Notes under the pieces: generated by a model
What the model saw: the letters and a program-made list of their open reading frames with translations, nothing else
Told to the model about the DNA's origin: nothing
The model's database searches: none
NCBI RefSeq assembly: GCF_000189635.1
Contig: NW_002476301.1
Span: 124,001-188,000 of the forward strand
Direction of reading: 5' to 3'
Length of the DNA stretch: 64,000 nucleotides
Origin: Tetrahymena thermophila SB210
Lineage: Eukaryota > Ciliophora > Oligohymenophorea > Hymenostomatida > Tetrahymenidae
Shown here: positions 11,701 through 26,357 of the stretch, piece by piece
Numbering within the stretch: position 1 is the stretch's first letter
Layout of the letters: the number at the start of each line of letters is the position of its first letter
Program-made: the position numbers and the translations under genes

Positions 11701-14700
11701 AGTAACTAAGTGTATTTAACACAGCTAGATATTTCCTAAAATTAATCAAAGGTAAACAAAATTTTCGAATAGATGCTTTTAATGATTTTGAATAAAATTA
11801 TAAAAATAGAAACTAACTCACAAAGGAATTAAATACTTAACTTATATTAAAAGTATAGAAAATTTAAATATAAGTAATTGCTAGAAAGCTATTGATGATA
11901 CTCTTTCAATATATTTGTTTGACTTAATTAGAAGTAATAATTTTAAAACTGAAAATTAATTTTATTAAAATAAAAATTAAATTTAAATTAAACAGGAAAA
12001 AATAAGTTTTACAAATCTTAATATGTTGATTTGATAGAAGATTATAGAAGTTAATTGTAATCATATGTTAATTAAAAATATAAAAGCTAATTGCCTAAAA
12101 TAGAATAATGTGAAAAAGATATTTAGCAAGCTACATTAATACTTGAAGAAGTTAGATAATAAAAGTAAACCTTTTTGTAGAAAGTAGCTCAAAAAGATTA
12201 TGAAGATTATTTCAATCCAAACGATAGCAATATTTATTTGCATATTGTTGAATTTAAAATTTAACAGCATATTTAAGAACTCGAAGATACAATAAATTAA
12301 ATGAAGAAAAAAGAAATTTAGCATAAAGAAGAATATAAGCAAATCTATGATAGAATTAAAGAACTGGATGATATGAAAATAAATTTTAATCCAAAGTGTA
12401 GCATTGAAAGCATAGATTTATCTGGCAATTAAAAAATTACCTCTATCTTCTTTGATTAATTTTTCATGACTGATTATTTAGAAAAATTATTTTATCTAAA
12501 TCTTTCTAAGACAAGTGTTTGTGGTGAAATTTTTAATTACATCCATCAATTTGATGATTGCAAGGATTATAAAGGAGAGCATTTTTAAAGAAATGATGTT
12601 TTAATTAAGAAAGGAACTCTTGAAGAAGATGAAGATTTAGAAAATGTTGCATAAGAAGATGGTTCTTTGGTGAATATTGAGGAGGTTAAAGAAGAAGATG
12701 AAAATACACCAAAAGATAAATAAGGTAGCTAAAAAGAAATCACAATAAATCAATAAAAAGAAGATTAAAAATCTGTTCACTCAATTAAGGCAAATGAAGC
12801 AGCAGTTAAAAATAATTAGTAAGAAGAGATCAAATAGAAAGAATAAAATAATTTGACTAATGCACAAATCTAGAAAAATACAATTAACTAAATAAAATCT
12901 GCTTAGAATGTAAGCTAATAAGAATTTATGTATGTAAACGAATGCTTAGAGGTATTGATTTTATCCTAGTGCAGGAATATAAAATCAAATAAGTATATGA
13001 ATTTGTTTAATATAGTCTTCCATAATCTCTAAGAATTAAATCTGAACAATTGTATTTATACTGATAGAGAAATAGAAGAATTCACAAAAAATAAATAGAC
13101 CTGCTTTAGTCATCTGAAAATACTCAATATATAATATTCGAACATTACAAACGAAGCTATCTGGAAATTGTTGCAGGAGGATAAATAGCTAATAGAATTA
13201 TATTTGGATTATACAAACTTATCTATAAACCCTTTTTTAAATAGATAGGTAGAGAATGTTAATTAAAATTACTAGAAGTCTAAAAGAAAGAACTAATAGC
13301 AACAAAAAACTACAAAAGGTAGATAAGAAGGAGAGCGTATATTGCCCTCTGTCTTTGTGTTTTCTGCTACTGGATGCAAATATTGGGAAGATAGTCATCT
13401 ATTAGAGATTTTAGAACTGATTTCAAGTTAAATATTTGATTTTAACTACTTTTTAGGCTGTTATCGTCACTTAATTACTAAAAAACTAATTTACTACATC
13501 ATATAAGAATATTAATTGTTGAAAAAATATTTTTATTTTAATATCAGTGGCGCTGCTCTCCCTGATATAGAAGAATCAGAAAAATATCAAGAGGAAACTT
13601 AATAACTATTCAAAAGATTCTTTAATAGAAACAAAAAGATAGTAAAAAAAGCTAATGATACATAACAGTATTACCTTGAAACAATAGTAGTAGACAATTC
13701 AAGGATCAATTATAAATTATTCACTAAAATTATCAAATATCATCCCAAAATCAAATATATTTCCTGTTTAAATACTCCTTATCTTCATCCGTTAAGCGTT
13801 GCCCATAAAAAAGTAATAAGTTAAAAAAATATATTTATTTATTTATTCATTTAATTTTAATACAACAGAAAACTAGCGAAGATGTTCTAAATTTAGATTA
13901 ACTCGTGTACTTGATAAACTAAAAGAGCATTTCACTGTAAGAAAGACATATTTAGGAAATTTTTATTTAAGTTAGAAAAATTAAAGAAGAAGAAAAAAGA
14001 ACTGGTATCAAACTGAAAAAGACTAAGAAACTCATTCTGAATGGAAATTAAAATCTAAGTAGTCAAACACTTGACAAGCTTATATTTGAATTATTTCCCT
14101 ATTTAAATTCGCTTTATTTGTAATACACTAAAGTTGAATCTACAACCATTATGCAAATTATTGAAAAGGGTAATAGTATAGAATATATAGGACTCAAGGG
14201 ATGTATCCATCTCTCCAAAGAAGTTCTTATTTCTATATGTAAATGTAAGAATCTATCTAAAAATTTTAGGCTAGAATGTGTACTAGAAATGAAACATTTG
14301 ATTGACTACGAAGTATTAATAGCTCTATCTTAATCAAAATATATGTCGAATATACTCTATTTAGATTTATCTGACATTAAACTACCAAACATGGATGACT
14401 GCATTATGAGTATATGCTTTGTAGCTCAAGATATCAGTATTAACTTAAGGATAATAAATGTACGAAATACATTAATCAGTGATAGAGGTTTCTAAATGAT
14501 TTCAGTTTCTTAGAAATTTAAAAATTTAGAAAGAATTTACTTTAAAGATTGCCCTTTGATTACTGAAAGAGGTGTCTCATTTATAGTTGACTCAAATAAT
14601 TTAACAAGATTTGATCTTAACCATTTTCTCAATTAAAATTCTGGGCTTCTTAATGGAAGAATCATAGATACCCTTAAATATTCTAACAGAAAAGTATTTT

Positions 14701-17700
14701 TCAGGGTAAATCATTTATTTTTTTATTTAAATGAAAAAAATTAATTTATTTTTGATTAAATTAAATAATAGGAAATTAACTTTTAAGAATCTTCGATTTC
14801 AGATAAGGAACTGTAAAAATTATTAAATGAAACTTTAAGCAACTCTTTTGCTACTAAAATGTTTGATTTTAGGTTTACTCCTAATCTCACTTCTGAAGGT
14901 ATAAAATCTATATATAATATTTATCAAAGGACAACTAGAAAAAGATAAGATGGATAAGCTCAAAATTAGGATGAAGTTCAATAATCCTAACTAGAAATAA
15001 TATATTTAGATGAAAGAGTAACTTTAAAATTATAATTTTTTCTAATTTTAAATTCTTTTATTTTAATTAGAGAAATAAGTCTTTATTTTATTAATTGCCA
15101 AATTATGTAGATATTTTTGACAAAATGCTGGATCAATGTAATTAATTAAATATTTTATTTAAATTGACTTTAATTAAATATTTATTTTTAAAGTCTACAA
15201 TAAAAAAGAATAATTGAGTATCTAATAATAAGTGTCAACTCCTCCAGCAAATGCCAATACAAAAGTATGTATATTCTTTGTAGAAAATATTATGAATTAT
15301 ATTTAAATTTTATAAAATATAATAGCCTCAAAACGCTTAAGCATAAGACAAAAATAAATAGTAAAAAAATAATAACTAATAATAAAATAACTAAACTGGT
15401 GGATAACCTTAAAATTAATAGCAAGCAGCTAAACCTAGCGCTAATAAAAATAATCAAATAATTTAAACTTATGAAGAAAGCGAAATTAATTAGTGGAAAG
15501 ATTATATAATGAGAGATGATCCATATGTTTCATTAAATTATGAAGAACTTCTTAAAAAAGACAACATATTTGTTGATATCTTTCTATACAATTAAAACTT
15601 AAAGAGCTTTTAGTATGACTACTTTATAAAAAAGCATAAATAATTAATAAATAATAACATTTTAACAGCCTTTGCTTTAATTAAATACTTTGCTTAAAAA
15701 AAAATTTATTAAAAAAATTTTATTGATTAAAATAATGCTAACAATAAAGGTTAAGATGAAGCTGAAGCATCTGCCTTTACTGCATCTATGAATTATTTAA
15801 ATAGTTAATAATTTTCTAGTCTAAATTATATTGATTTATCATATAATACCAACATTTCAGAACAATCTCTCTGTAGATTCTTTTTAAATTGTCAGATTTT
15901 AAGAGAAGTTAAAATTATTAATCTATCAGGAACAAAAGCTACTGAAAAAGTTATTGACTCCATTTTCGCAAGCAAATATCTAAAATGTTTAAATTTTATC
16001 TAATTAGATCAATGTGAAGACATTTAAGATATCAATTATTTGCTGAACAAATTATTAGATGTATCAGAAAAGACAGGTGCTTAAACTAAATTTAATTTAA
16101 AAAAATTTTTTTATTATTATCTAAACCAAATAAATGATGAAACTTTAGCTAAATACCTAAAATATTTTTAAGACAAAGTAATTGATTTTTTATTATTTTC
16201 AATTTTATTTATTATTATTACATAAATAAATCAAGAATTTATAAGTTGAATGCATAAATTTAGATGGCTCTAAAGTAAGTGGTTTATTCTTCAAATACTC
16301 TGATTGTTTTTAAAAAATTAGAGTTTTGAATTTGTCTAATACTTATTTTTCATTTTATTATCTGAATTAAATTGCTTAGCAAAAGAATTGTATCAAAACA
16401 ATATGGGTAGACAAAACTCATATAATGACTGATAAGGTTCTTAAATAAATGATAGAAAAAGGAGAATTCACATTATTTACTGACATTATTAAGCCTTAAA
16501 GTTATGCTAAAAAATTGAGAATAGAAGAATTTTTATACTCTAAAGGACCTGAGCTAAATATCTCTCTCAAAAGTTTTTTAAAGACCTCACTGCTTTACTT
16601 TAAATAAAAGAATTTAAATCTTAATTATTTCCCTTAAATTGATCCATTATTGTTAGCAGATATTCTTACTACGAATAACATTAAGCATTTTAAATAAATA
16701 TGTTTAGATTTCAAACTAAATTGCTAAATACCTGCATTTAAGAAAGTCCTTAATTTAATCTATTAAGCTTGTAAGAATAGCGAATTATTTTGCTTTAAGT
16801 CTGATAAAATTTCAATTAAATATTAAATTGATATCTAGTATTTTATGTCATAAAACTCAATAAAGCTAGAGAATCTACATAATGTAGAAAAGTAGAAAGA
16901 ATACTAAGATAAGTATAAGTATGTTTTTGAAAAAGTCATAATAGATCCTTCTATCACTACCAGTTTTCCTTTTATTATATAAGAATCTGTTAAAGATATT
17001 GAAAAATACTATAGTTAAATCTAAAATTAACAACTCGATCTAGATGGAAGAGATAAAATCATAAAACCTACCCCTAAAATTTAATACGCATATTATAATT
17101 TCTTATTCCAACCATTTTAGTTCACCGAACTTGATTTGAGCTCAAATTTAATAGAAAGAAAATCCTTTAGACTTCTAATAAAACTCTTAAGAAATGAAAA
17201 TAGCTTACTAAAGCTTAATTTGATTAATTAAAAGCTGATTTATGACTAAGACATAATTAAGGTAAACAGTATTTTTGAAATTTTTAATATTTATCTAATT
17301 ATTTTTTTTATTTTTAATCAACAGTACCTCATCAAAAAAAATGACCTAAATTAATTCTGCTTTAAATATCTAGAAGTGCTAAAAATAATAGATACTAATG
17401 TTACTTAAAGAAGTTTATGCTGTGTATTAAAAGAATGTCCATTTAGTAGCTCTTTTAATATATCTGAATTAATTGATGATTATATTTAAAACTTTAAAAA
17501 AAATAAATATAATGCATTAAATAATTCATTAGCAGAGTATTTAATCGACAGTCCTTATTTATTAAATATTAAAAGCTTAGATTTAAGAGATATCCCTATC
17601 ACAGATAATATAGTAAAAATTTTATTACAAAATAATTATTAATAAATTTTATTTTTAATTAGCTTCAATAGCTGTTTTACAGTAAGTATGCAATTAATAT

Positions 17701-20700
17701 AGAGAAAATATAACTGAATTACGAATTTGTAAGCAATTCAACATTTATTGGACTCGCAAGTACCAAAAAGTTACCTTTATTAAAATCTTTCTATATTGAT
17801 AATGATGCTACCAATTGCAAAACTCATTTACACTACTTATTTAGAGCCAAAAACTTGCACTTCGATCTTGATATGTCATAAATTGTCTTTGAAAATAATT
17901 TCATGTTCTAATAAGTAAACTATGTTATGAGTATGATTGAGAGTAGTTATATGCTCAAACAAAAGACTTTAGTCATGAAAAGTATTCAAGAAAATATTGA
18001 AAACATCAACTAACTTTTCAAACTTTCACCTTATTTATAGAATATTTAAGTTATACACATTACAAGTTTAGATGATAGAGATACTTTTTATCCTGTATGG
18101 GTCAATTTGGCTAAGACAAACAAATTACCAAATCTTGTTGATTTAACTATCTCAAAAGTATTACGTGATGTAAAATTATTATTGATATTATCATTAAATA
18201 TATCTTTTCTCTATAATTTAAAAATAGCATTTAAAAATACTGCTTGTTTAAGAAAACAAACCTAAATTAGATCTTTCTAAATTATTTTATGAAAATGGAG
18301 ATGTTGTTGACGATGAATGTCTTAAAATTTTAAGTAACTAACCTAATCTTTTAAATATGGAAGTTCTTGATCTTTCATCATTGAGGATAAGTAATAATTA
18401 ATGTTTAAAATGAAAATTAATTAATTATAATTTTATAAAAAAGTTTAAAACGGAATAAGTAGCTCAAGCTTATTAGAATTAGCTCTCAGTAAATATGTGA
18501 CTAATATCAAAAAAATAATTTTATATGAAGATTAGGAGAAAGTATAAAGAGCTACGCTTCCAAAGTTTGAGGAAAAACTTCAAAAAAAGCTAAATAAACA
18601 TAAAAAGATTTATGAGATTTATGAATAAAATGGAGAAGAAATGAATGTTAACAAGGAGGAAGTAGCAAAGCATTAAGGAGAGTACGCTGGTATCTATGAA
18701 GATATGCTACTTACTAATAACTTTTCTAATTTAGAAAGTATTGAATTTAAAGGAATAGAATGTATCCACCCATTGTATGTATTATACACAGCTCATAGAG
18801 TCAAAAAGAGATTTTATTCTCCCAAATTTAATCTTGATGATTTCTTCGTTTAAATAGCTAATTATTTCTCTGATGATAACAGTTTAGATGATGAATAGAG
18901 ACCAAAAAAAAGGTCTTTACAACAAATATTTAACTTATTTTATGAAATTGATAAATCATTTTACACTAAAAGACATAAAGTGGTAAAAATGACTCCATTC
19001 TAAGTATTTAATAGAAGTGGTGTTTCCTATTTATTAAATAAGTTAGAGCACCTTTCTTTGATTGAAGAAATCAATTTAAAATTTGTTGAACCTACTTCAA
19101 ATCTATTCTTCATCATTAGATATGGTTCGAGAAGTAAATACTTACTAAATCTCAAAAAAATAAACATTGATATTGAGCAATTTTAAACATACTATTTTAG
19201 TGAATACTACTTCTAAGATTCACTTTTAAATTTAGAATCTGCAGTAGTAAATGATTAATTTTAATTTAGTCCCTTCTTTTATAAATATGTTATTCCTCTT
19301 AAGAGAGAGAGTGATTGTTCGATTGACTAAATTTTTTCAAATCTATATTCATACCCAAAGATCATAGCCTCTATGAAGGACTTAGTCTTATTCTTAGAAG
19401 ATATAGAGGTTAGTACAATAAATAATATTTTTGTATATGTTTAATAATTTAGGTGTAAATAATTAATACTAAAGAGAAATTATAATAATTCTGAATCGAA
19501 GGGAGATAATCTAAAAGCTTTACAAGATAATGTAATAAACAATATACTAACCAAAAAATCATTAATCAATGTTAAACGTTTCAAACCAGCTTAATTAATT
19601 ACATTTAAATAATTTATTGAGCTTATTAAAATTAATTTTTTCCATAACTCAGTAAATATATTTGAATTTTACAAAAATTTTGTTGAATAATCTGAATAAA
19701 CAAAGCCTAAATTATCTGAAGTCTTATAATTGACATAGTTTGGAAATTACTTATAGTTAGAAGAATTATTGATTCCAAATTTTGAAATTGATTTGAATAA
19801 TACTAATGAATGTGAACTTTCTTATTTCAAAATTATTTAAATGACTAATCTTAAGGAGCTAAAAATTTAGTATTCAGTTAGTCAAGCAGATTTAGAATAT
19901 TTATTTTACTAGGTTTTTCTTGTTAATAACAAGCTTAAAGTAACATTTAGCTCAATTTAAGAAGAAATATTAGTTAACATTTTTACTCCACCTAAACTTG
20001 AATTGCCACAAAAAGCTTCAGCAACAAAACAAAATATTACAGAAAATGAAGACAAAGAGTAACAAATTAACTATTAAGAAAGCAAAGAAGGGATACTAAA
20101 AATAACTTCTTTTACTTATGATCAAAATGGTCGTGACTGGACTTATGTTTTAAATTTTGTAAATTCACATTTGAATTAACTCGATGAATAGAAAAAAATG
20201 ACTATCTATGAAAATATAAATTAAAACAGTTCAAGATATTATTTACCTAAACTATAAATTACTCCTTAGATACTTTTTAATAAAGAATTAGGTAAGCTTA
20301 CTACAAACAAGTTATACTATCCTAATATTAGCATTACTGATCCTAAATACACATCATCAATTCAGTTATTCATAGGTAAATTAGATTGCTTACATAATGT
20401 AAGTATTTATGGAGAAAATGATTACAACTTTTTCCATTTGCTTCCTCTTTTCGAAAAATGCTATAGTACATAGCTATTTGAAGATATATTTGAACATTCA
20501 AGTTCATAGATAACATATGAAGATATTTCTAAAATTCCTGATTACATATTCTTTAACATGAATTATTTATGCCTAAAGAAAAATAAATTTATACTAAATG
20601 AAAAAACAATAGAAACTATTTAGTATCAGAAAAAGAGGTTTTTCTTAGATGACGCTGGTGGCTAAAAGAAGAATAAAAAGAAGAAGCAATAAAAACAGTA

Positions 20701-23700
20701 ATAGCAAGGTAGTAATGTAGAGGAAGACTAGTAATAAAATCAAAATATTGATTAAGATGAAAATAATGATGAAAATTAAGCAGATAACTAATTAAAAGAA
20801 AAAAATTAGAGTAGTAGTAGTGATAGTGACAGTGATAGCAGCTAAAGTGAAGATGGTAAAGAAAACCCTGCTGCAAAGGTTGAAAAGGAGGTTGAAGAGG
20901 AGGAAGAATAGAGAATTAATGATGAAGACTTGATGGATCAAAAGAAATGGTTCACAAAAGAAAATTTAGCAGGGTTCTTGTAGAAATTTGTAAAGTTAAA
21001 AAGAATTAATTTTGGAGATACACAGATTGCTGGAGAGCACTTTATTTCTATCAGTTTTAATAATTTACATTATAAACTTGAGCACATTGATTTAGATAAC
21101 TGTAAAGTTTAGAATCCGACAGCATTTCTTACAAGCTTCCTTTAAAGCTGGGATCATGACAAAGGAGAAGCTGAGCCTAGGTAATAAAATAAATAAATAA
21201 ATTTCTTGATAATAAGTATTTTATTTTTATTTTAAAAAGATTGTAACTGCAGAGATTCATTTCTTAGATATCTTTCACAAATAACTTCCCTTCAAATATT
21301 GAATTTATAAAAGAATTAGTAGATAGCCACTATTTTAAAGAGCATGTGAAATATCTAAATTTATTAAATTTAATCAAATTGCATGAACAAAATGGTAAAG
21401 AATTAATGAAAATTCTTTCATAAATACTGAAGAGAGGAGATAATATCTTTTGTATTACTTCCTTCCTGATTACTTTAGGTGATATTCGTAATAAGCTAAG
21501 TGATAATGAATTCGATTTGATTACAAGGTCCTACAATTAAATTTAATACCTATCACCTTTCTTATTCAATAATGTTTATTAAGGTTTCAACCATATCATT
21601 TAGCACACAAGTGTTAGCCCTAAATCAAAAGTAATGTACTTTTTAAGTACAAATTTCTAAAGATACATATCTGGATGCTCTTTTTATGAAATATTATATC
21701 TTATTTTTGATGAAGATGATTTGATCAATAATGGAATTATTTATGAGCGCATAGAGGATATTGTTGATACAGAATTTGAGAAATTAGAAATTCTATTTGA
21801 AACACTTCTGAAAATTTTGGATTCATTTATCGAAAATCAAGTAGGCATAAATAATTTCTTTTTTAATCAGATTCAATCATACGTGGAATAGTTAAAGCAA
21901 GTAGTAAATTCACTAAATAACGAGGAATTTAAAGAGAAAGCTTAAACATTTTACAATGACTTACCTAATTATTAAAATAAGTATCTAGCTATTGCCAATA
22001 TTTACTAAGAATCAACTTAATTAAAGATGGAAAAATCTTAATCAACTGGTAATAAAATGAAATCCTCTCTTAGAATGAAAACTACATAAAATAAATTTTC
22101 ATAAATTTCTTCTTTAACTAAGTCTTTCTTTTAGAGAGGTTAAAATAATAATTTAAAAAATTTGCAAGAAAGAGGTCTAAGCGAGAAAAAACTTTAATAG
22201 TATGAACATCAAATAATCATAACTATATAATATATTATTCAAATGTGTTAGAAAATGAAGAAATCATTTGATTATAACGAATTATGCATTCTTTTAGAGT
22301 TTGTTGAAACATTGAACTTAAGAAATAATAGCTTTTTAAACTTTAAAGGATTTAATAATTACATAAAGAGCCACATCTCACCTTGGTTAGCTATGAATTA
22401 AGGAATTCAAAAGTTAAAAGTGTAAGGAGATAATGTAAATTCAAAACTTGATTTAAGCACAAAGAATTTGAGAGTTTTAGTAAAGTAGAGCAATTAAGAG
22501 AATGATGAAGATAATGAAACAAAAAGAAATAATTTAGAGAATTTAATAGAATCTGATAATGAGCTTGATGATACAATTTTTGATCACCTTTGTTTGTTTA
22601 TATAAAAAAGAATGAAAGGTCTACGTTATATTAATCTTAGTGGTGTTAATATAAGTGATATTTTTGCAGAAAAGTTTAGTCTGATTCTTTCAGATGAAGA
22701 TCAGCTGAGAAACCTTGTTAAACTAGACTTAACAAATAATAGACGTCTATCCGCTTTTGGTATGAAGTATTTGTATGCTGCAATAGTTGATAGAATACAT
22801 AAAGGATTTAGATTAGAAATTAGTTCTACATTTGCAGAGGTACAAAGCTTAAAGGCACGTGTTACAGCCCTCGAAGTGAAAATAGAAAATTTAGATGACA
22901 AATCTGAACAAATTGAATAGTTCAAAATGATAGATAATGAAATTGCTAAGTAAAATAAAATTAAAAGTAAATCGTAAATTACAGAAGATAACAAACAAAA
23001 CCTGTAGCAATCAGGTAAAAGCAAAACCCAAATAAAAAGCTAAGTGTAACTTAATCATGATAACCTTGAAGAAGCTGGTAAGTTAATATAAACAAAAGAC
23101 AAAAATTTAAATAGCATCTCTCCTATAGGACCTAATCAGAATCTTCCAAATGAAATGGTGTAGCTTGTAATTAATTAATCATTTATTATTTTTCTAAAGT
23201 TTAATTATTATTTTATTTAATTAAGATTCAATTAAAAAAATTATTTCATTAAATTAAAATAATAAAAATAATTAAATCTAGTTGGAAAAGTATTAATCAT
23301 AGAATATCGATAAAAAAGACCGTAAATTAAACTCTCTTCTAGAGGAATATACAAGATTTTAAGAGTATTTAAAGAAGTGTTCCGAATAGGTTGAAAAATA
23401 TGATAGAGTGAACGAATAAGTTGATTTTATGAGCTTTATGAATAATGTTACAAATATTGGATTATTTGATTCTATTAATAGTTTTGTTTTAAGAAATTGG
23501 AGAACTCATTACTTTATCATTATGATTATAGGATTAATTTTGTTCCCTTTGACAATCTTTCACATAACCTAAGTACTCTTGATCAGAGTAAACACAAAAA
23601 TAAGCACATACACCTTTTCTCCTGATTTCATTTATAGAATCTTTAAGAAAAAAGATTATACAATTCTTGTTGATAAAAAAGTTCCTGAATCAATCACTTC

Positions 23701-24722
23701 TTAAGACTTTTATTTTGATAAAGATGTGGCAATTCTTGATTAAGTCATTAGTGGAAAAAATGTGAGTATAAGTGATGTAATTAATTATTTACTTTATTTA
23801 TTGAGTATGATATTTATTTTAAATTGAAACATTAGCAAGCATTAAAGTCAAAACTAAATAGAGTCAAGTAATTCCTAGAAAACCCAAATTAAGACAACTT
23901 TCATAACATCAAAAAAGGTTTACAAAGTGAAAAAACAACTAATTTGCTAAAGTATTTAGATTACGTTGTTATATTTAACATTATAGTATTTTAGCTTTTC
24001 TTGACAATAGCATATCCTTTCATCATAGAAAATTCTAAAACTGATGATACCTGTGACAAAACATCCTCGACTTAAGATATACCAATTTATGTTTATCTAT
24101 TTATATCTTGTTTTATAGAGCTTATATTACTGAGGAATTTAGAGCAGATTATTGGTTCACAGCAAATATTTACTACAAGTAGCTTATCAGTTATTTCATT
24201 GCTTTCTTCTTCAATTATGGCTAGATACGATATTTACACTGATGTTTGTTTTGGTATATAGCTCGCTTTCTGTAAAAAGTTAAATTCTTAAGATCTAGGT
24301 GCTTATTGTTTAGCCTTAGCTGCATTGAATTTGAGTATCTCAATATATATGCAAAGAAATTGCATAGCAAGGATTATGGATTACAGAAAGAGGAAAGCAG
24401 GTGAAATTCACAATACTGCCTTCATTAATGTTTATACTAAACTAACACTTGTGTAAGAAATGAATGCTTTTGGTACAGTTTTAGATAGATTCTCAACTAC
24501 AGCTATATAAACCTTTGAAAAGCCATTATTTAAGTTTAGTTTTATGTAGGGTATTATTGTGCCTTAGGTTATCATTTCTAAATTCATTAGAGCTTTCATA
24601 GAAGATATCCCACAAATTTTCATTATTTTATTCTACTAGTTCAGGCAACAAGGATCAAGCTAAATTTCTTTTGGAAGTTGGCAATATTTAAGAGTAAATT
24701 ATTATAATTTCTAATTTTATTT

Positions 24723-24757
<35 letters not shown>

Positions 24758-25497
24758 TTAATTCCTTTTTAGGTCATTCTATCTTCATTATTGAGTCTTT
24801 TTAGTGCTTTATCATAGACTTGGCACGCGAAACCTAGTATATTCAAGACTTACATGTTTTCAGAATATATTGGATTTATTTAGAAGGGAGAAAATGGGTA
24901 TAAAATAAATGTCACTTATAAAAACTTTAGTTAATCATATACATATGAGTAAATCTATGCTAAGATTAAAGCATACACACGTGTCTATCCTATATCAAGC
25001 TAAAATAGTCAAGATCATAGGAAGAAGGCAGTTTTGAGTTAAATAGTTAGATAGTAGAGTCAAAGTGTACCAGCTAACAATGAGAGCCAATCACAGATAT
25101 AAGATAATTTTTCTTAAGATTAATCTGTCAACATAACTTCTAATCATACATTACGTTCTGCAATGCAAAGTGAAGCAGTATCCACATAAAGAAGACCATC
25201 TCTCACCTCTCAAAGAAACAATGGTAAAAAACTTTTAATCATTAATATAAATGAATAATAAATTATTATTTAAAATAAGATGATGCTTTAAGTGAAAGAA
25301 GTGTTACAACTCGTGAAATTCAATAAAGATAGAGAACAACAGATTATCAAACAGGTCTCATTCACTATCTATGCACAGATGGGTTAACACCTGATGAATT
25401 CTGGAAATGTGTTGATTACTTTGAAGATCAATAAAGCTAGTTAGAAAAGGCTCAATAAGAAAGTAAAAAGAAGAATAAAACAATAATAGCAAAGTGA
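8791..25497 (+). CDS. Giant leucine-rich-repeat membrane protein, copy A (XK-related-like C-terminus)
   Basis: This is a single very long gene, about 5,000 residues, with roughly fifteen to twenty short GT...AG introns (for example 10430-10482 and 24694-24772). The start is ATG 8791 (MNQRAYGQRIPL), aligned with the start of copy B; TGA is at 25495-25497. Domains in order are: an N-terminal helical region (about residues 1-220); a Lys/Asp/Glu tract (9463-9620); a long array of irregular leucine-rich, RNI-like repeats through most of the protein (for example LERIYFKDCPLITERGVSF, LKHIDLDNC-type units); a Ser/Asp tract near 20811-20842; then from about 23505 several membrane helices. The membrane part contains DIYTDV (24229-24246) and FIEDIPQ (24595-24615) followed by SSLLSLFSALSQTWHAK, which recalls the XKR pattern FLE..PQ...SLLSL.WAL. 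XKR proteins include phospholipid scramblases; that function here is inference. The biological role is unknown. Confidence 0.85.
9463..9620 (+). repeat. Coding Lys/Asp/Glu low-complexity tract, copy A
   Basis: Imperfect GATAAAGCT and GATAAAGAG units encode DKADK and DKEKDKEK runs, about 50 residues. The frame stays open, so it is protein-coding simple sequence between the N-terminal helical region and the LRR part. Its reverse complement gives a spurious hydrophobic open frame. Confidence 0.8.
20811..20842 (+). repeat. Coding Ser/Asp run, copy A
   Basis: AGT/GAT repeats encode a serine and aspartate run (SSSSDSDSDSS) inside an acidic, glutamine-rich linker just before the last LRR block. Such runs are typical casein kinase 2 targets, but phosphorylation is inference. 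Confidence 0.65.
24721..24759 (+). repeat. (TTTA)n microsatellite inside an intron of copy A
   Basis: About nine to ten tandem ATTT units fill most of intron 24694-24772. The matching intron of copy B has no such expansion. Confidence 0.8.
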
Positions 25498-26357
25498 GCA
25501 AATATTTTTATTAGCTTAACTCTAATCAACTCATATTTAATAAAATTATATTTATTATTTTAGATTAATTTCTTATATTTTTGTTGAGTTTCTTATTTTT
25601 ATATTAAAAAAATTTTTGATTGAATATTTTATAATGATAGTTACTTTCCTATTTTTGGATTGATTTATTTTAAATATAATAATTATCTAATCACTAATTA
25701 TTTATAATACTTTCAACTTAGATTTAGTTATAATATATTATATCATTATTATAAAAATTTTTAGACAATAAAAATACAATTTTTTCAGCTTTTGTATATA
25801 ATTATTTTTATTCATTTTACAAATAAATAAATATAATTTCTTTTATATATTGCCTAAATAATAAAATATCTATGCATGCATGAAATATGTATTCAGTTTG
25901 AATTCTCATATGAATAAAAAGAACGTTTTCAAAAATGAAAAGTGAAAAAGAGCAAATTTAAAAAAAATTATTTTATAAACCTATATTAGATTAATTTGAT
26001 GACAATTTTGGACCTATTATTTTCACTTATTATGAAATAATCTGCTTCCTTAAAATTAAATACTCCATTTCTATTTATATATGGTTTTAAAATTATATAG
26101 TATTGATTGATAGGTTAAAATAGCGTTTTTGGAATATAAATAATAAGAATTTATAATCACTAAATAAATATAAACAATTATCAAATTAATAATTTTGCTA
26201 GAAATTTCAATATTTTTAACTTTTGAAAAATACTTTAATTAGGAAGAAAAAATAACAAATAATTTTTTTTAAAATTTAAGCATTTTATTTAAAATAAAGA
26301 TTAACTAATATGAAATATATATGTAATTTTTTTAAAGTATTTACTTAACTATATTGA
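25498..26357. other. Intergenic, convergent 3' ends
   Basis: AT-rich spacer between the stop of the giant gene and the stop of the minus-strand WD40-like gene. It should hold two 3' UTRs. No coding sequence could be supported. Confidence 0.6.

Noticed and set aside
22612-22920. Separate 102-residue LRR protein (and its twin at 42429-42662)
   Set aside because: The frame continues upstream and downstream through TAA/TAG codons in the giant genes; these are internal segments.
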